From NCBI GenBank assembly GCA_017557535.1, contig JAFYYM010000079.1, forward strand, positions 186,001 to 250,000: DNA of 64,000 bases, given 5' to 3'. Under the pieces are notes generated by a model that ran no database searches, was not told where the DNA came from, and saw nothing but the letters and a program-made list of their open reading frames with translations. The translations under genes were made by a program, and so were the position numbers. Origin of the DNA: Bacteroidales bacterium (GTDB lineage Bacteria > Bacteroidota > Bacteroidia > Bacteroidales > UBA932). This document shows, in pieces, positions 1 through 9,147 of the stretch. Positions within the stretch are counted from its first letter, which is position 1. The number at the start of each line of letters is the position of its first letter.

Positions 1-1
1 T

Positions 2-727
2 TTCGAGACCTACCACATCTCAGGAATCGAGGAGGACGCGTCTTTCCTTGAGATGCTCGACATCCTTAATGAGCAGCTTATCCGGGAAGGTAATGATCCC
101 GTGGCGGTTGAGAGAGGTTGCCAGAGCAGTGGCCCCGTGTCTTTCGACCATGACTGCCGTGAAGGTATCTGTGGGGCTTGCTCCCTCTATATTGATGGCC
201 GCGCCCATGGTCCGGATGATCATGTAACCACTTGCCAGCTTTTCATGCGTCATTTCAAAGACGGAGCTACCATCACCGTTGAGCCTTTCAGAAGCCCTGC
301 TTTCCCCATAATCAAGGACTTGGTTGTGGATCGCAGCGCCTTTGACAAGATTCTTCAAGCCGGTGGTTTCATTTCAGTACGCACTGGAGCCGCTCAGGAT
401 GGTAATGCTATCCTTATTCCTCATGAGGAAGCTGAGAAGAGCATGGATGCGGCAGCTTGTGTCGGTTGTGGAGCTTGCGTGGCAACTTGCAAGAACGGAT
501 CAGCCATGTTGTTTGTGGCGGCAAGGGTTTCTTCCCTCGCTTTGCTTCCGCAGGGGCGTCCAGAGGCGGCAAGAAGGGCCAAAAATATGGTTGCGAAGAT
601 GGAAGAGCTGGGCTTTGGTGGTTGCACCAACACCCGCGCATGTGAAATGGAATGCCCTAAGGGAATATCCATTGACCATATCGCTCGTCTGAACCGCGAG
701 TTCCTAAAGGCCAAATTTAGAGACTAA
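2..727 (+). CDS. sdhB: Succinate dehydrogenase/fumarate reductase iron-sulfur subunit (5' truncated)
   Basis: This is the electron-transfer subunit that passes electrons between the flavoprotein and the quinone-reactive membrane subunit at the cytoplasmic membrane. The reading frame is open to the left window edge, so the true start lies outside. The N-terminal part carries the plant-type 2Fe-2S ligands in [15 protein letters not shown], with a further Cys in TTCQLF. The C-terminal half carries [11 protein letters not shown] and later [15 protein letters not shown] for the 4Fe-4S and 3Fe-4S clusters. By family analogy the flavoprotein and cytochrome b genes should lie just upstream, off the window. 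Its last 24 bases overlap the end of the convergent gene on the minus strand. Confidence in the family is high; fumarate versus succinate direction cannot be read from the sequence. Confidence 0.95.
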   Translation, partial: FETYHISGIEEDASFLEMLDILNEQLIREGNDPVAVERGCQSSGPVSFDHDCREGICGACSLYIDGRAHGPDDHVTTCQLFMRHFKDGATITVEPFRSPAFPIIKDLVVDRSAFDKILQAGGFISVRTGAAQDGNAILIPHEEAEKSMDAAACVGCGACVATCKNGSAMLFVAARVSSLALLPQGRPEAARRAKNMVAKMEELGFGGCTNTRACEMECPKGISIDHIARLNREFLKAKFRD

Positions 728-1627
728 GCACCAGATTAAATGCTTTATGACTGAAGGAATCAGGCCCCTCCTGGTTCCTTCTTTTAGTATTATATTGTCG
801 GTACCGCTCAAGACATCTCTTCTATAAAGAAAATCGACAAGCCGCTTCTTTAGTGTTCTTCTTGATAAAGAGCAGGGTTCTTGCCATTGATTGTTGAATA
901 ATCCCGGCATGACCGAATCAACCACTCTTGAGATAAGCGCGACTTGAAAGACTCTATTATATTTATTAGCGAGAGTCATGATTATTCCGGTGTCAAATCC
1001 TTTATTTAATGAGTATAAATAGTTTATGTCTATAAATGTAGTTATGCAACTTTTTATGGATTGTCCATCGAGTAATCTCTCATAAAGATTGAGCAAGGCG
1101 AAGAATACCAACGTCTCAGGAGAAAACCCATCATGTAATGATTGTATGATATTAACTTCGGTATCGCTCTTGATAGAGAGGGCTTCTTCGGCAGCGTGGT
1201 CATATTCGGATACCGGCACCAGAATATCTATACTATTAATCCATCGGGGGTATTCGGGTCGTAAACCCTTCATCGCCCAGTCGCCCAGGAGATTGTAGGT
1301 TATACTATTATTCTTAAATAAGTTAATAATATCATTTAAAATTGTTTCTATGTGAAGATTCTTGAATCTGCAGTAAGAAAGCACCCCATTCAATCTCGGG
1401 ATCAAAGCGGAGGGAAAAGATAAATCAGGGAGAGATTTCATGATGTGAGCCACCAGGACCACACATTGTATGGGCGATTTGTCGATGTCCCAACCCTTAA
1501 GGAATTCATCAAGATTTTCTTGGGTTCCATTTTCTTCCAACCCAAGTTTCAGCAGTTCTTGATTGATTTCCCCTACAGACCGGAATACGCTGTTCCAAAG
1601 GGATTGGTGATCATTTTCTCGTCTCAT
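704..1627 (-). CDS. Nucleotidyltransferase-fold protein, probably catalytically degenerate
   Basis: The 307-residue protein resembles the uncharacterised NTP_transf_5 nucleotidyltransferases and is a clear paralogue of the 366-residue product encoded at 2985-4085. Matching blocks are [16 protein letters not shown] here against RPERPRWTADIDILVP there, and a shared C-terminal helical region ([10 protein letters not shown] against VLDLIIPGFF). The catalytic features look lost: the KGGAM loop reads LGDWAM, the first Asp of the DID pair is Ser (NSID), and the roughly 50-residue segment that holds the VDIHHY strand in the paralogue is absent. Its start ATG overlaps the stop of the upstream ABC ATPase gene (ATGA), so the two are translationally coupled. 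I infer a binding or scaffold role, not catalysis. Confidence 0.75.
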   Translation of the reverse strand: MRRENDHQSLWNSVFRSVGEINQELLKLGLEENGTQENLDEFLKGWDIDKSPIQCVVLVAHIMKSLPDLSFPSALIPRLNGVLSYCRFKNLHIETILNDIINLFKNNSITYNLLGDWAMKGLRPEYPRWINSIDILVPVSEYDHAAEEALSIKSDTEVNIIQSLHDGFSPETLVFFALLNLYERLLDGQSIKSCITTFIDINYLYSLNKGFDTGIIMTLANKYNRVFQVALISRVVDSVMPGLFNNQWQEPCSLSRRTLKKRLVDFLYRRDVLSGTDNIILKEGTRRGLIPSVIKHLIWCLVSKFGL

Positions 1628-2892
1628 TCTGACTCAAGTCCGATAAAGCCATCCTTTCCTAATATCAAAGGACGTGAGAAAGGATCATAAAATCCTTCAA
1701 TGTGGAGATTCAGGCACCCTTGTGCGCGGAAGAAATCTTGTGTGGAAGGTTGGTTCAAATACAAATCTATGATGAAATCCCCGTTAGCCAAATACCTTGG
1801 TAAACGAATGCGTCTATCAATCTCAAAAGGACCCTGCTGCAATGCGATAAGTTTATCAGTATATCTTCCTTCGATGTAAGCGGCCAGGGGGGTGCCGTCA
1901 AGTCTTTTAATAATTAATTTGACATCGCATTTTATGGGATTAGCCGTTTCTCCCTTTATGGAAATATCCAGGTAATCCTGCCTTTTATTGATAGACTGCC
2001 TGTTAGATTCGCTGCCGTTAATCGCTATAGAAGTTATTGATATATAATCCTTTCGGTAGCTGATAGCGTCTACGATTCGGCCATCCTCCCCATTTCCTGA
2101 ATCTTGTAAATAATAATCCACGGCCTCGTCCACATTGCCGTCGAAAACCATTTCGCCGTTATTCAAAACAACACCTCTCTCGCATAGGTTTTTTATAGCC
2201 CCTAGGTTATGGCTGACGAATAAAACCGTACGTCCGTCTCCTCTCGAAACATCCTGCATTTTACCAATGGCTTTCTTCTGGAACTCAGCGTCTCCGACGG
2301 CGAGAACTTCATCAACCACAAGTATCTCCGGCTCCAGAAAAGCCGAAACGGCGAAACCCAGGCGCACGGTCATACCGCTTGAATATCTCTTGACAGGAGT
2401 ATCAATATATCTCTCCACCCCGGCAAACTCCACAATATCATCTAGTTTCCGATTGATTTCCGCACGGGTCATACCCATTATGGAGCCGTTCATATAGATA
2501 TTTTCCCTACCTGTCATCTCCCCATGAAAACCGGTCCCGACTTCGAGCAGGGACGCTATTCTGCCATTTGCGCGGATGGTGCCTGTTGTGGGAGAGGTTA
2601 CTCTTGAAAGGAGTTTCAAGAGGGTGGACTTTCCCGCTCCGTTTTTACCTATTATTCCCACAACCTCCCCCTGCTTCACATCAAAAGATATGTTTTTAAG
2701 GGCCCAAATGTAATCCGAATTACCCTTGCGGGTACGGTCGTTGACCTCTCCAACCTTAAGGAAAGGATCTTCTTTATTTAGAATTTTGGTTTGCCACCAG
2801 CGGTATAGATCTTGGCGTAATGTTCCAGTACCGACGAGTCCAAGGCGGTATAGCTTTCCAACATGGTCGAACTGAATAGAAATATTGTCCAT
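1624..2892 (-). CDS. O-antigen/polysaccharide-type ABC transporter ATP-binding protein with C-terminal Wzt-like domain
   Basis: The protein energises export of a polysaccharide-type substrate across the cytoplasmic membrane. The first 240 or so residues form the nucleotide-binding domain: Walker A GIIGKNGAGKSTLL, signature YSSGMTVRLG, Walker B EILVVDEVLAVGD and H-loop LFVSHN. The last 160 residues look like the beta-sandwich carbohydrate-binding tail of Wzt-type ATPases. I chose ATG 2892 (MDNISIQFDHVG) over an in-frame codon at 2910, because the family starts there and the candidate promoter sits at 2899-2930. No permease gene is adjacent, unlike classical Wzm-Wzt pairs, so the partner must be encoded elsewhere. 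It is followed by an overlapping nucleotidyltransferase-fold gene. Confidence 0.9.
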   Translation of the reverse strand: MDNISIQFDHVGKLYRLGLVGTGTLRQDLYRWWQTKILNKEDPFLKVGEVNDRTRKGNSDYIWALKNISFDVKQGEVVGIIGKNGAGKSTLLKLLSRVTSPTTGTIRANGRIASLLEVGTGFHGEMTGRENIYMNGSIMGMTRAEINRKLDDIVEFAGVERYIDTPVKRYSSGMTVRLGFAVSAFLEPEILVVDEVLAVGDAEFQKKAIGKMQDVSRGDGRTVLFVSHNLGAIKNLCERGVVLNNGEMVFDGNVDEAVDYYLQDSGNGEDGRIVDAISYRKDYISITSIAINGSESNRQSINKRQDYLDISIKGETANPIKCDVKLIIKRLDGTPLAAYIEGRYTDKLIALQQGPFEIDRRIRLPRYLANGDFIIDLYLNQPSTQDFFRAQGCLNLHIEGFYDPFSRPLILGKDGFIGLESE

Positions 2893-2898
2893 ACAAAA

Positions 2899-2930
2899 CA
2901 AAAATAGCAAAACGGGGATATATTACCAAA
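2899..2930 (-). promoter_or_regulatory. Bacteroidetes-type promoter of the ABC ATPase operon
   Basis: Reading the minus strand, a TTTG (2930-2927) is followed after 20 nt by TATTTTTG (2906-2899), matching the Bacteroidetes -33/-7 consensus. The expected transcription start lies within a few bases of the ATG at 2892, so the mRNA may be leaderless or nearly so. A plus-strand -7 element TATATTTG at 2939-2946 probably serves the divergent gene at 2985, but without a good -33 box. Confidence 0.55.
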
Positions 2931-2984
2931 AGACTGTTTATATTTGCACGCCAGAGTCAAAACAATTGAGAGGATCGCTTATTA

Positions 2985-4085
2985 ATGGGTAGCAAGAAGT
3001 TGGATACTAGTATTAAAACAATAGCTCAAGAGCTGTTTAGCGAAAGAGATATCAAGATGATCCGTCTGGCATTGTCTCCCGTTATTTCACAAGATGAACT
3101 GGATTCTGTTGTAGAGGGGTGGGATGCCGCTTCGGCGCCTTTCAATAGCCAGATTATTGCTTTCAACTTAGCGAAGAATCACCCTGAGGTATCGTTTCCA
3201 AAGAATATACAACCGCTTCTCCAGCAGGCTGCTATCTTTTCCAGAAAAAGACATCTTGAGATACTCCCCCATTTCTCAAGGGTGGTCAAAGTCCTTGAGA
3301 ATAAAGAGATTCCATTTATCTTGATTAAAGGAGGAGCGATGAGGGCGTATCGTCCGGAACGCCCAAGATGGACCGCAGATATCGACATTCTGGTTCCCGA
3401 GGATAAATATGAGGAAGTTCTGAAAGAGACAGAAAAAATGGGGTATATCCTTCACCGGTCTCCTCATAGCTCCGGGCTGCGTGAACCGTCCTCAGATCAG
3501 GATTTTGTGGATATCCACCACTACGTGAGCATGGATACCGGCAAGGAGAGAAATCTTAATGAGCCATTGACGATTCGCGCCATCACCCTTCCTTTCTCTT
3601 CATCATCTGTCAAGGTGCCTTGTCCTGAGGATATGGTCTTTATCTCACTTGTCAATTTTTGGAAAAACGTGACCCATATCTCTCGTGAGAACAGCAAGAT
3701 AAGCTTCGCGAACCTATGTTTTGACCTGATGTTTCTTAATGACAGAAGCGGGGGTCTGGACTGGGACGTTATCCGTACAAACGCCAGAATCACCGGATCT
3801 GTCGAGACAGTTTATTTGGCGGCGAGAGTGCTTGATCTCATTATTCCCGGATTCTTCCCAAAGAGTTTTATGGAAGAGGAAACGGCCAACCACAGGGTAA
3901 AGAAGCTTATATCCCGTACGCTTTTCACTAGAAACGTGATATGTCCTCTTCGAGACGAGATTGGAGAATTCGACTTCGGGAAGGCCTTGAAGCAGAAGAG
4001 AAACCCCTTCAAATATATTTACTTAAGGGTTAAGTATTTTATAGTGAAGAGGTTCCCTGCTGGCGGATTCAAAACCAAGGGATAG
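2985..4085 (+). CDS. Nucleotidyltransferase family protein (NTP_transf_5-like)
   Basis: The 366-residue protein has an intact nucleotidyltransferase core: the glycine-rich LIKGGAM loop, the two-Asp motif RWTADIDILVP, and a later VDIHHY strand that would supply the third carboxylate. The family is uncharacterised; members are often found beside peptide- or polysaccharide-export genes. The substrate is unknown. It is transcribed divergently from the ABC ATPase operon and is the longer, intact paralogue of the protein encoded at 704-1627, giving an inverted arrangement of paralogues around the ATPase gene. Start chosen at the first ATG, 39 bases downstream of a TATATTTG element. The C-terminal 120 residues form a helical domain shared with the paralogue. 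Confidence 0.8.
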   Translation: MGSKKLDTSIKTIAQELFSERDIKMIRLALSPVISQDELDSVVEGWDAASAPFNSQIIAFNLAKNHPEVSFPKNIQPLLQQAAIFSRKRHLEILPHFSRVVKVLENKEIPFILIKGGAMRAYRPERPRWTADIDILVPEDKYEEVLKETEKMGYILHRSPHSSGLREPSSDQDFVDIHHYVSMDTGKERNLNEPLTIRAITLPFSSSSVKVPCPEDMVFISLVNFWKNVTHISRENSKISFANLCFDLMFLNDRSGGLDWDVIRTNARITGSVETVYLAARVLDLIIPGFFPKSFMEEETANHRVKKLISRTLFTRNVICPLRDEIGEFDFGKALKQKRNPFKYIYLRVKYFIVKRFPAGGFKTKG

Positions 4086-4093
4086 CTGAATAA

Positions 4094-5287
4094 TCACCAA
4101 AGGAAATTGTTGAACGGATATCTCCCGGCGTGGATCTCCGCGACCATTTTATAAAGGTCATTACGGAGTTTCTCTATATTCGTCTTATTTATAGCGGACA
4201 GGAATATGCACGGGGTCTTCTCCTGGGCAATCCAAGAGTTCTTCAGCTCGTCAAGAGTGAGGTTTGCCTTACCCTTAGGAGAGAGGGAAAACTCGTCGTA
4301 TTCCTCATACTTATAAGCGTCTATCTTGTTGAAAATAACATAAATAGGCTTATTTGCCGCCCCGATGTCCCTGAGCGTCTTCTCCACGACCTCCATCTGT
4401 TCCTCAAAACCCGGATGAGAGATGTCCACCACGTGCAGCAGAATATCCGCTTCCCGGACTTCGTCAAGCGTGCTCTTGAATGCCTCCACAAGTTGAGTGG
4501 GAAGCTTTCTGATGAAGCCCACTGTGTCACTTAAAAGAAAGGGTACGTTCTCAATGACGACTTTTCTCACAGTGGTGTCAAGCGTGGCGAACAGTTTATT
4601 CTCAGCGAAAACATCAGATTTTGACAAGAGGTTCATGATTGTGCTCTTTCCCACGTTGGTGTATCCAACAAGCGAGAGACGCACCATAGAGCCTCTGTTT
4701 CCACGTTGTGTCGCCATCTGTCGGTCAACCTTCTTGAGCTGATCTTTTAGCCTTGAGATCCTTTCCTTTACTATACGACGGTCAATCTCTATCTGGGTCT
4801 CACCCATACCTCCTCGGGTCCCCATACCTCCTCTTTGTCTCTCGAGGTGCGTCCACATGCCGGCAAGCCTAGGCAACATATAGTTGTACCGGGCAAGTTC
4901 GACCTGCATTTTCGCATAAGACGTCTTTGCCCTTTGAGCGAATATCTCAAGGATAAGGCTCGTTCTGTCGATTACAGACGCGGTCTTGATCACTTTCTCA
5001 ATATTGCGCTGTTGCATCCCCGTCAGTTCATCGTCAAAGATGGCGTAAGAGATGTTGTTATCTTCGCAATAATCAGCGATTTCCTGGAGTTTTCCGGAGC
5101 GTATGTAAGTCGATTTCTCGGGTTTATCAAGTCTCTGTACGAACTTTTTGTCCCCTACGGCCCCGGCGGTCTCGGCCAGGAATTCCAATTCGTCCAGGTA
5201 TTCAACAACCTTTCTCTCGTCGTCGTTCTGGCGGATAATACCGATAAAAACAGCTTTCTCTGTTCTTTCTTCTGCTGTTTGTGTCAT
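4094..5287 (-). CDS. hflX: GTPase HflX
   Basis: HflX is a ribosome-associated GTPase that splits or rescues stalled 70S ribosomes under stress. The 397-residue protein has the N-terminal HflX domain (about 1-195, containing the GMGTRGGMGETQIEIDRR linker) followed by the G domain: G1 GYTNVGKST, G3 DTVGFI, G4 NKID and G5 SAINKTN. It ends 8 bases from the convergent nucleotidyltransferase gene. It lies downstream of tonB on the same strand but is separated from it by a strong intrinsic terminator, so it should have its own promoter within 5288-5325, a stretch mostly occupied by a dispersed repeat copy. Confidence 0.96.
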   Translation of the reverse strand: MTQTAEERTEKAVFIGIIRQNDDERKVVEYLDELEFLAETAGAVGDKKFVQRLDKPEKSTYIRSGKLQEIADYCEDNNISYAIFDDELTGMQQRNIEKVIKTASVIDRTSLILEIFAQRAKTSYAKMQVELARYNYMLPRLAGMWTHLERQRGGMGTRGGMGETQIEIDRRIVKERISRLKDQLKKVDRQMATQRGNRGSMVRLSLVGYTNVGKSTIMNLLSKSDVFAENKLFATLDTTVRKVVIENVPFLLSDTVGFIRKLPTQLVEAFKSTLDEVREADILLHVVDISHPGFEEQMEVVEKTLRDIGAANKPIYVIFNKIDAYKYEEYDEFSLSPKGKANLTLDELKNSWIAQEKTPCIFLSAINKTNIEKLRNDLYKMVAEIHAGRYPFNNFLW

Positions 5288-5298
5288 TATGATTTACT

Positions 5299-5325
5299 TG
5301 TCGTTCTGAACGAAGTGTAGAATCT
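5299..5325 (-). repeat. Copy A of a 27-nt dispersed repeat
   Basis: Read on the minus strand this element begins AGATTCTACACTTCGTTC and ends AGAACGACA. It aligns without gaps, base for base over 27 nt, with copies at 10081-10107 and 54041-54067, sharing an AGAT start, a central CG(T/C)TCAG and a 3' A(T/C)G. This copy is intergenic, between the tonB terminator and the start of hflX. Short repeats of this kind that translate to SERSEES-like peptides are known in many bacterial genomes. Confidence 0.5.
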
Positions 5326-5360
5326 TATTAAAAAAGGCCATCCGGTTGGGGACGGCCTTT
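5326..5360 (-). terminator. Intrinsic terminator of tonB
   Basis: On the minus strand AAAGGCCgTCC pairs with GGaTGGCCTTT around a short CCAACC loop and runs directly into a T-rich tail (TTTTTTAATAAG). It sits 19 bases after the tonB stop codon and upstream of hflX, so it separates the two units. Confidence 0.85.
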
Positions 5361-5378
5361 CAGTCTCACTCTCCGTTA

Positions 5379-6068
5379 TTATCGGAGCTGGAAGATCACA
5401 GGGAAGGTGTAGGTAACCTTGACGGCGCGGTCACGCTGCTTTCCGGGCTTCCATTTCGGAGAGCTCTGAACAACACGGACAGCTTCCTTGTCAAGAGAGG
5501 AGTCAACGCCTCTCAGGACTTTGACGTTGGTCACCGAACCGTCCTTCTCGACTGTGAATTGGAGGGTTACACGGCCCTGGACACCATTTTCCTTGGCAAT
5601 CTCAGGATAGACAAGCTTGGAGTTAACCCATTTAGAGAACTCGTTGGCGTCTCCACCGTTGAAAGAAGGTTTCTCCTCAACCAGCTGGAAAGGAATAGCC
5701 TCTTCTTCAACAACCTCCTCCTTTACCTCCTCAACATAGTCCATGATTTCAACGCCTAGATTGGCGTCATCCTCAAGGCTCATGAAGTTGTCTTCCACCT
5801 TGATGTCATCCTCGACGATGTCGATCTGGTCTGACAGAACAGGGATTTGAGGTGCCTCGGGCGGCGGGGGAGGGGTCTCCTGGGTGATAGGAACCATCTC
5901 CTCGACTTCCACGACTTGATCTTCGGGTCCGAAGACCGCTACGGTCTTCTCTCTTGTTCCGTAGGAGAAAGCTCCCCAGACAAGAAGAAGTGCGGCAACG
6001 AGTCCGATCTCAGTGAAAAGCAGTCTCCTGTTCTCAAGATTGGCTTTTTCGGTTTTCTTAACTTCCAT
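5379..6068 (-). CDS. Energy transducer TonB
   Basis: TonB couples the proton-motive force of the inner membrane to outer-membrane SusC-like and siderophore receptors. The 229-residue protein starts MEVKKTEKANLENRR and has one transmembrane helix at about 18-36, an acidic periplasmic linker with the run PPPPPEAP, and a C-terminal TonB domain (YPEIAKENGVQGRVTLQFTV ... KWKPGKQRDRAVKV). I chose ATG 6068 instead of the in-frame ATG at 6104, because 6104 lies at or upstream of the likely transcription start. No exbB/exbD neighbours are present. The gene is monocistronic, with its own promoter and terminator. Confidence 0.93.
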   Translation of the reverse strand: MEVKKTEKANLENRRLLFTEIGLVAALLLVWGAFSYGTREKTVAVFGPEDQVVEVEEMVPITQETPPPPPEAPQIPVLSDQIDIVEDDIKVEDNFMSLEDDANLGVEIMDYVEEVKEEVVEEEAIPFQLVEEKPSFNGGDANEFSKWVNSKLVYPEIAKENGVQGRVTLQFTVEKDGSVTNVKVLRGVDSSLDKEAVRVVQSSPKWKPGKQRDRAVKVTYTFPVIFQLR

Positions 6069-6101
6069 ATTCAGTGAGTTTAATATTCTACAATAGGCTT
6101 T

Positions 6102-6132
6102 CAAAGTTAGAAATAATAATTTTCATTTCAAA
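6102..6132 (-). promoter_or_regulatory. Promoter of tonB
   Basis: On the minus strand TTTG (6132-6129) and TAACTTTG (6109-6102) are separated by 19 nt, an excellent match to the Bacteroidetes consensus. The predicted start near 6095 gives a 5' leader of about 27 nt to the ATG at 6068. Confidence 0.7.
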
Positions 6133-6151
6133 CTTTTTGAATTAATAGTTG

Positions 6152-6159
6152 TAGATTTG
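6152..6159 (+). promoter_or_regulatory. Candidate -7 element for the ybeY-mnmG operon
   Basis: TAGATTTG matches TAnnTTTG and lies 26 bases before the ybeY ATG. No TTTG is found at the usual -33 distance, so only the -7 half is supported. Confidence 0.4.
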
Positions 6160-6184
6160 TAACGGTTTTTGCAAACATCGTGCT

Positions 6185-6604
6185 ATGATAAGGTATTTCA
6201 CAGAAGACGTTAAATTCGTCTTGAAAGACAAGCTGGCGAATAATCGCTGGTTGAAAATGGTTGCCGGGAGCGAAATCCGCAAGATCGGTGATATTAACAT
6301 AATATTTTGTTCCGACAATTACATCCTTGATGTCAACATGCGTTATCTCCAGCACGATTATTTCACCGATATCATCACTTTCGATTACTGCGAGGGCAAG
6401 ACCTTGTCAGGAGACTTGTTTATCAGCATCGATTCTGTCAGGGAGAATGCCCATGAATATGGGGCCGAGTTTAACGAGGAACTTCATCGTGTCATGGTTC
6501 ATGGCCTGTTGCATCTGATCGGATATGATGACCATACTCCGGAAGAAGAGAAAATCATTCACGAGAAGGAAGACTATTATCTTAAATTGAGGTCTGTCGT
6601 TTAA
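6185..6604 (+). CDS. ybeY: Endoribonuclease YbeY
   Basis: YbeY is a zinc-dependent endoribonuclease for 16S rRNA 3'-end maturation and late 70S quality control. The 139-residue protein has the family's metal site near the C terminus, [12 protein letters not shown]: the two histidines of HxxxH are present, and the third ligand position is Asp with a His next to it. It ends 4 bases before mnmG and is probably co-transcribed with it. Length and start agree with the family. Confidence 0.93.
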   Translation: MIRYFTEDVKFVLKDKLANNRWLKMVAGSEIRKIGDINIIFCSDNYILDVNMRYLQHDYFTDIITFDYCEGKTLSGDLFISIDSVRENAHEYGAEFNEELHRVMVHGLLHLIGYDDHTPEEEKIIHEKEDYYLKLRSVV

Positions 6605-6608
6605 CCTG

Positions 6609-8471
6609 ATGCAAGGGGTATATGACATAATCGTTGTGGGTGGAGGCCATGCCGGCTGTGAGGCTGCGGTGGCCGCCGCTAACATTGGTTGTTCCGTCTT
6701 GTTGCTTAATGCGGATCTTAGGAGTTTCGCAAGGATGTCTTGCAACCCGGCTGTTGGTGGAATAGCCAAGGGGCAGATCGTCCGCGAGATCGATGCCCTC
6801 GGCGGGATGATGGGTTTGGTAACAGACGCAACAACTCTTCAGTTCCGGATGCTTAACCGCTCGAAAGGTCCGGCAATGTGGAGTCCGAGGGCCCAGTGCG
6901 ATAAACAGGCCTTTTCCCAACGATGGCGCAAAATTCTCGAAACTCATTGTAAATTAGATATTTACGCCGATTTTGCAAACTTATTCCTCTTTGAGAATTC
7001 AAAAATTGCCGGGGTCCGAACAACTACCGGGGCAATTTTTAAGTCTCAAGCGGTTATTTTGACCGCCGGCACCTTCCTCAATGGAAAACTTTTCATTGGA
7101 AGGACAACTTTTGAGGGAGGAAGGATAGGCGAGCTTTCTTCCCATGGCTTGACCGAACAATTATCTTCTCTCGGATTAACGACAGGGAGGATGAAGACGG
7201 GAACTCCTCCAAGAATAGACATTTCGTCAGTCGACACATCAAGACTTCTTCCCCAGCTCGGAGACAAGGAACCAGAGCGGTTCTCGTATCTTGATATTCC
7301 CTCTTCTATTCAAGGTGGCGAACCTCAAATGAAGTGTTTTATACTTCATACCAACGAGAAGGTTCACGACATATTACGAGACGGCTTTGGAGACTCCCCG
7401 CTTCTGAACGGGCTGATCACCGGCAAAGGACCACGCTATTGTCCCAGTATTGAAGACAAGTTGCGTGTCTTCCCGGATAACGATTCCCATCAATTATTCC
7501 TTGAACCAGAAGGGAGGAACACGAATGAGTATTATCTGCAAGGTTTCTCTTCTTCTCTGCCCTTGCAGACTCAGCTCGACGCTCTCCATTCTATCGAAGG
7601 CCTGGAATCTGCGAAAATATTCAAGCCTGCCTATGCGGTCGAATATGATTATTTCGATCCAACCCAACTGAAGGCAACCCTGGAGTTGAAGGATATAGAG
7701 AATCTATATTTCGCAGGGCAAGTTAACGGTACTACAGGATACGAGGAGGCTGCAGCCCAAGGCCTCATGGCAGGGATTAACGCGGCGTTGAAGGTCAAAG
7801 AAAAAGAGCCATTCATACTTCGCCGGGACGAATCTTATATAGGTGTTTTGATAGACGACCTTATAACTAAGGGTGTTGACGAGCCTTATCGAATGTTCAC
7901 TTCGAGGGCTGAATACAGGATCCTTTTACGACAGGATAATGCTGATTTTCGTCTCACCGAGAAGTCTTTCAATATTGGTTTGGCCTCAGAAAGGCGTTAT
8001 GAAATAATGGCCACCAAGCGATCTCGGGCGGATAACCTGAGAGGCATGTGTGACAACACGAAGATTAGAAAAGAGCATGTCAATCCTTATCTTGAGACCT
8101 GTGGCTCGACACCTCTAACAGACTCAAAAAAAATTTCAGAACTAGCTTCACGCCCAGAAGTAAGTTTGTCTGAATTGTTGAAATTTGTTCCACGTGGAAC
8201 AAATTATCCTGAAGAGGTGATATCTTCTGTTGAGATAGAAATCAAATATAAAGGATATATTGAGCGAGAACGTGCCGTTGCGGAAAAGATATCCCGACTT
8301 GAGGATCTTAAAATTCCAGAAGGATTTGACTTCGATTCTATTTCTGGCCTGTCTATAGAATGTCGTCAGAAATTCAATCGTTATCAGCCGAGAACAATAG
8401 CTCAAGCCTCCCGCATATCAGGAGTCTCTCCGTCTGACATTTCTATTCTTCTTGTCTATTTTGGCAGGTAA
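6609..8471 (+). CDS. mnmG: tRNA uridine-5-carboxymethylaminomethyl(34) synthesis enzyme MnmG
   Basis: With MnmE, this FAD enzyme installs the cmnm5 group on the wobble uridine of several tRNAs. The 620-residue protein begins with the dinucleotide-binding motif [14 protein letters not shown], then [23 protein letters not shown] split over the FAD domain, TGTPPRID, and the C-terminal helical domain that binds MnmE. It follows ybeY by 4 bases. The gene, formerly gidA, is often close to the chromosomal origin; here it contains a perfect parS-like palindrome at 8182-8205. It ends 5 bases from the convergent ruvA. Confidence 0.98.
   Translation: MQGVYDIIVVGGGHAGCEAAVAAANIGCSVLLLNADLRSFARMSCNPAVGGIAKGQIVREIDALGGMMGLVTDATTLQFRMLNRSKGPAMWSPRAQCDKQAFSQRWRKILETHCKLDIYADFANLFLFENSKIAGVRTTTGAIFKSQAVILTAGTFLNGKLFIGRTTFEGGRIGELSSHGLTEQLSSLGLTTGRMKTGTPPRIDISSVDTSRLLPQLGDKEPERFSYLDIPSSIQGGEPQMKCFILHTNEKVHDILRDGFGDSPLLNGLITGKGPRYCPSIEDKLRVFPDNDSHQLFLEPEGRNTNEYYLQGFSSSLPLQTQLDALHSIEGLESAKIFKPAYAVEYDYFDPTQLKATLELKDIENLYFAGQVNGTTGYEEAAAQGLMAGINAALKVKEKEPFILRRDESYIGVLIDDLITKGVDEPYRMFTSRAEYRILLRQDNADFRLTEKSFNIGLASERRYEIMATKRSRADNLRGMCDNTKIRKEHVNPYLETCGSTPLTDSKKISELASRPEVSLSELLKFVPRGTNYPEEVISSVEIEIKYKGYIERERAVAEKISRLEDLKIPEGFDFDSISGLSIECRQKFNRYQPRTIAQASRISGVSPSDISILLVYFGR
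8182..8205. promoter_or_regulatory. parS-like 24-bp perfect palindrome inside mnmG
   Basis: The core 8186-8201 reads TGTTCCACGTGGAACA, which fits the conserved bacterial ParB-binding site parS (TGTTnCACGTGnAACA type). Self-complementarity extends four further bases on each side, giving 24 perfectly paired bases. It lies in coding sequence, as chromosomal parS sites often do, and a second copy lies 1.9 kb away in sufS. Confidence 0.75.
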
Positions 8472-8476
8472 TTATA

Positions 8477-9067
8477 CTACATCATTTGAAGAGCGGACTT
8501 GATGATCTGCTCGACTTTAGCGTTTGGATTAGCCTTCAGGATCGCCTGTATTGCCTTGTTCACAGCGGGCTTGGCGAACCCCAGCATAACCAGAGCCCTT
8601 GATGCCTCCTCTACAATCTCGCTTCTTCCGGCACCTCCGAAGAGCTCTGAGGAATCGGCTCCTTCGCCCTTGACCACTTTGTCTTTGAGTTCTATGATCA
8701 TCCTCTGGGCGCTCTTGACCCCTATTCCTTTCACGCTCTTTATCCTGGCCACATCCTCCGAAAGAATGGCTTGCCGTATTTCTTCGGCAGAAAGAGAGGA
8801 TAGCATCATCCTGGCGGAAGACACACCGATACCGGAGACGCTTATCAGCAACTCAAATAGCTCCCTTTCGTCCTTGGTGGCGAAACCATAATACTCTTCC
8901 ATATCTTCACGCAGATAATGGAAGATATAGACCTTGGCCTCTTTTTTATCTTGCAGGGCCTGATAGGTCTGAAGGGATATCAAAATGCTGTATCCGATAC
9001 CATTATTCTCGAGGGTTAATTCCGTGGGGGAGAGTTCCGCCAATGTGCCTTTGATATAGTCAATCAT
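8477..9067 (-). CDS. ruvA: Holliday junction branch migration protein RuvA
   Basis: RuvA binds four-way DNA junctions and loads the RuvB motor for branch migration. The 196-residue protein has the N-terminal OB fold starting MIDYIKGTLAELSP, two helix-hairpin-helix motifs (LISVSGIGVSSARMML and IKSVKGIGVKSAQRMI, about 70-125) and the C-terminal domain III that contacts RuvB. No ruvB or ruvC is adjacent. It is divergent from sufS and convergent with mnmG. Confidence 0.97.
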   Translation of the reverse strand: MIDYIKGTLAELSPTELTLENNGIGYSILISLQTYQALQDKKEAKVYIFHYLREDMEEYYGFATKDERELFELLISVSGIGVSSARMMLSSLSAEEIRQAILSEDVARIKSVKGIGVKSAQRMIIELKDKVVKGEGADSSELFGGAGRSEIVEEASRALVMLGFAKPAVNKAIQAILKANPNAKVEQIIKSALQMM

Positions 9068-9084
9068 GTCATTTTAATTCTTCT

Positions 9085-9123
9085 CAAATATACAAATTCT
9101 TCAAGAATGATTTGTTAAATTTG
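9085..9123. promoter_or_regulatory. Divergent -7 elements between ruvA and sufS
   Basis: TATATTTG on the minus strand (9092-9085) lies 18 bases before the ruvA ATG, and TAAATTTG on the plus strand (9116-9123) lies 24 bases before the sufS ATG. Both match TAnnTTTG. Neither has a clear TTTG at the -33 distance, so exact starts are uncertain. Confidence 0.45.
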
Positions 9124-9147
9124 TAGGATAGAGCATTGATTTGTCAA

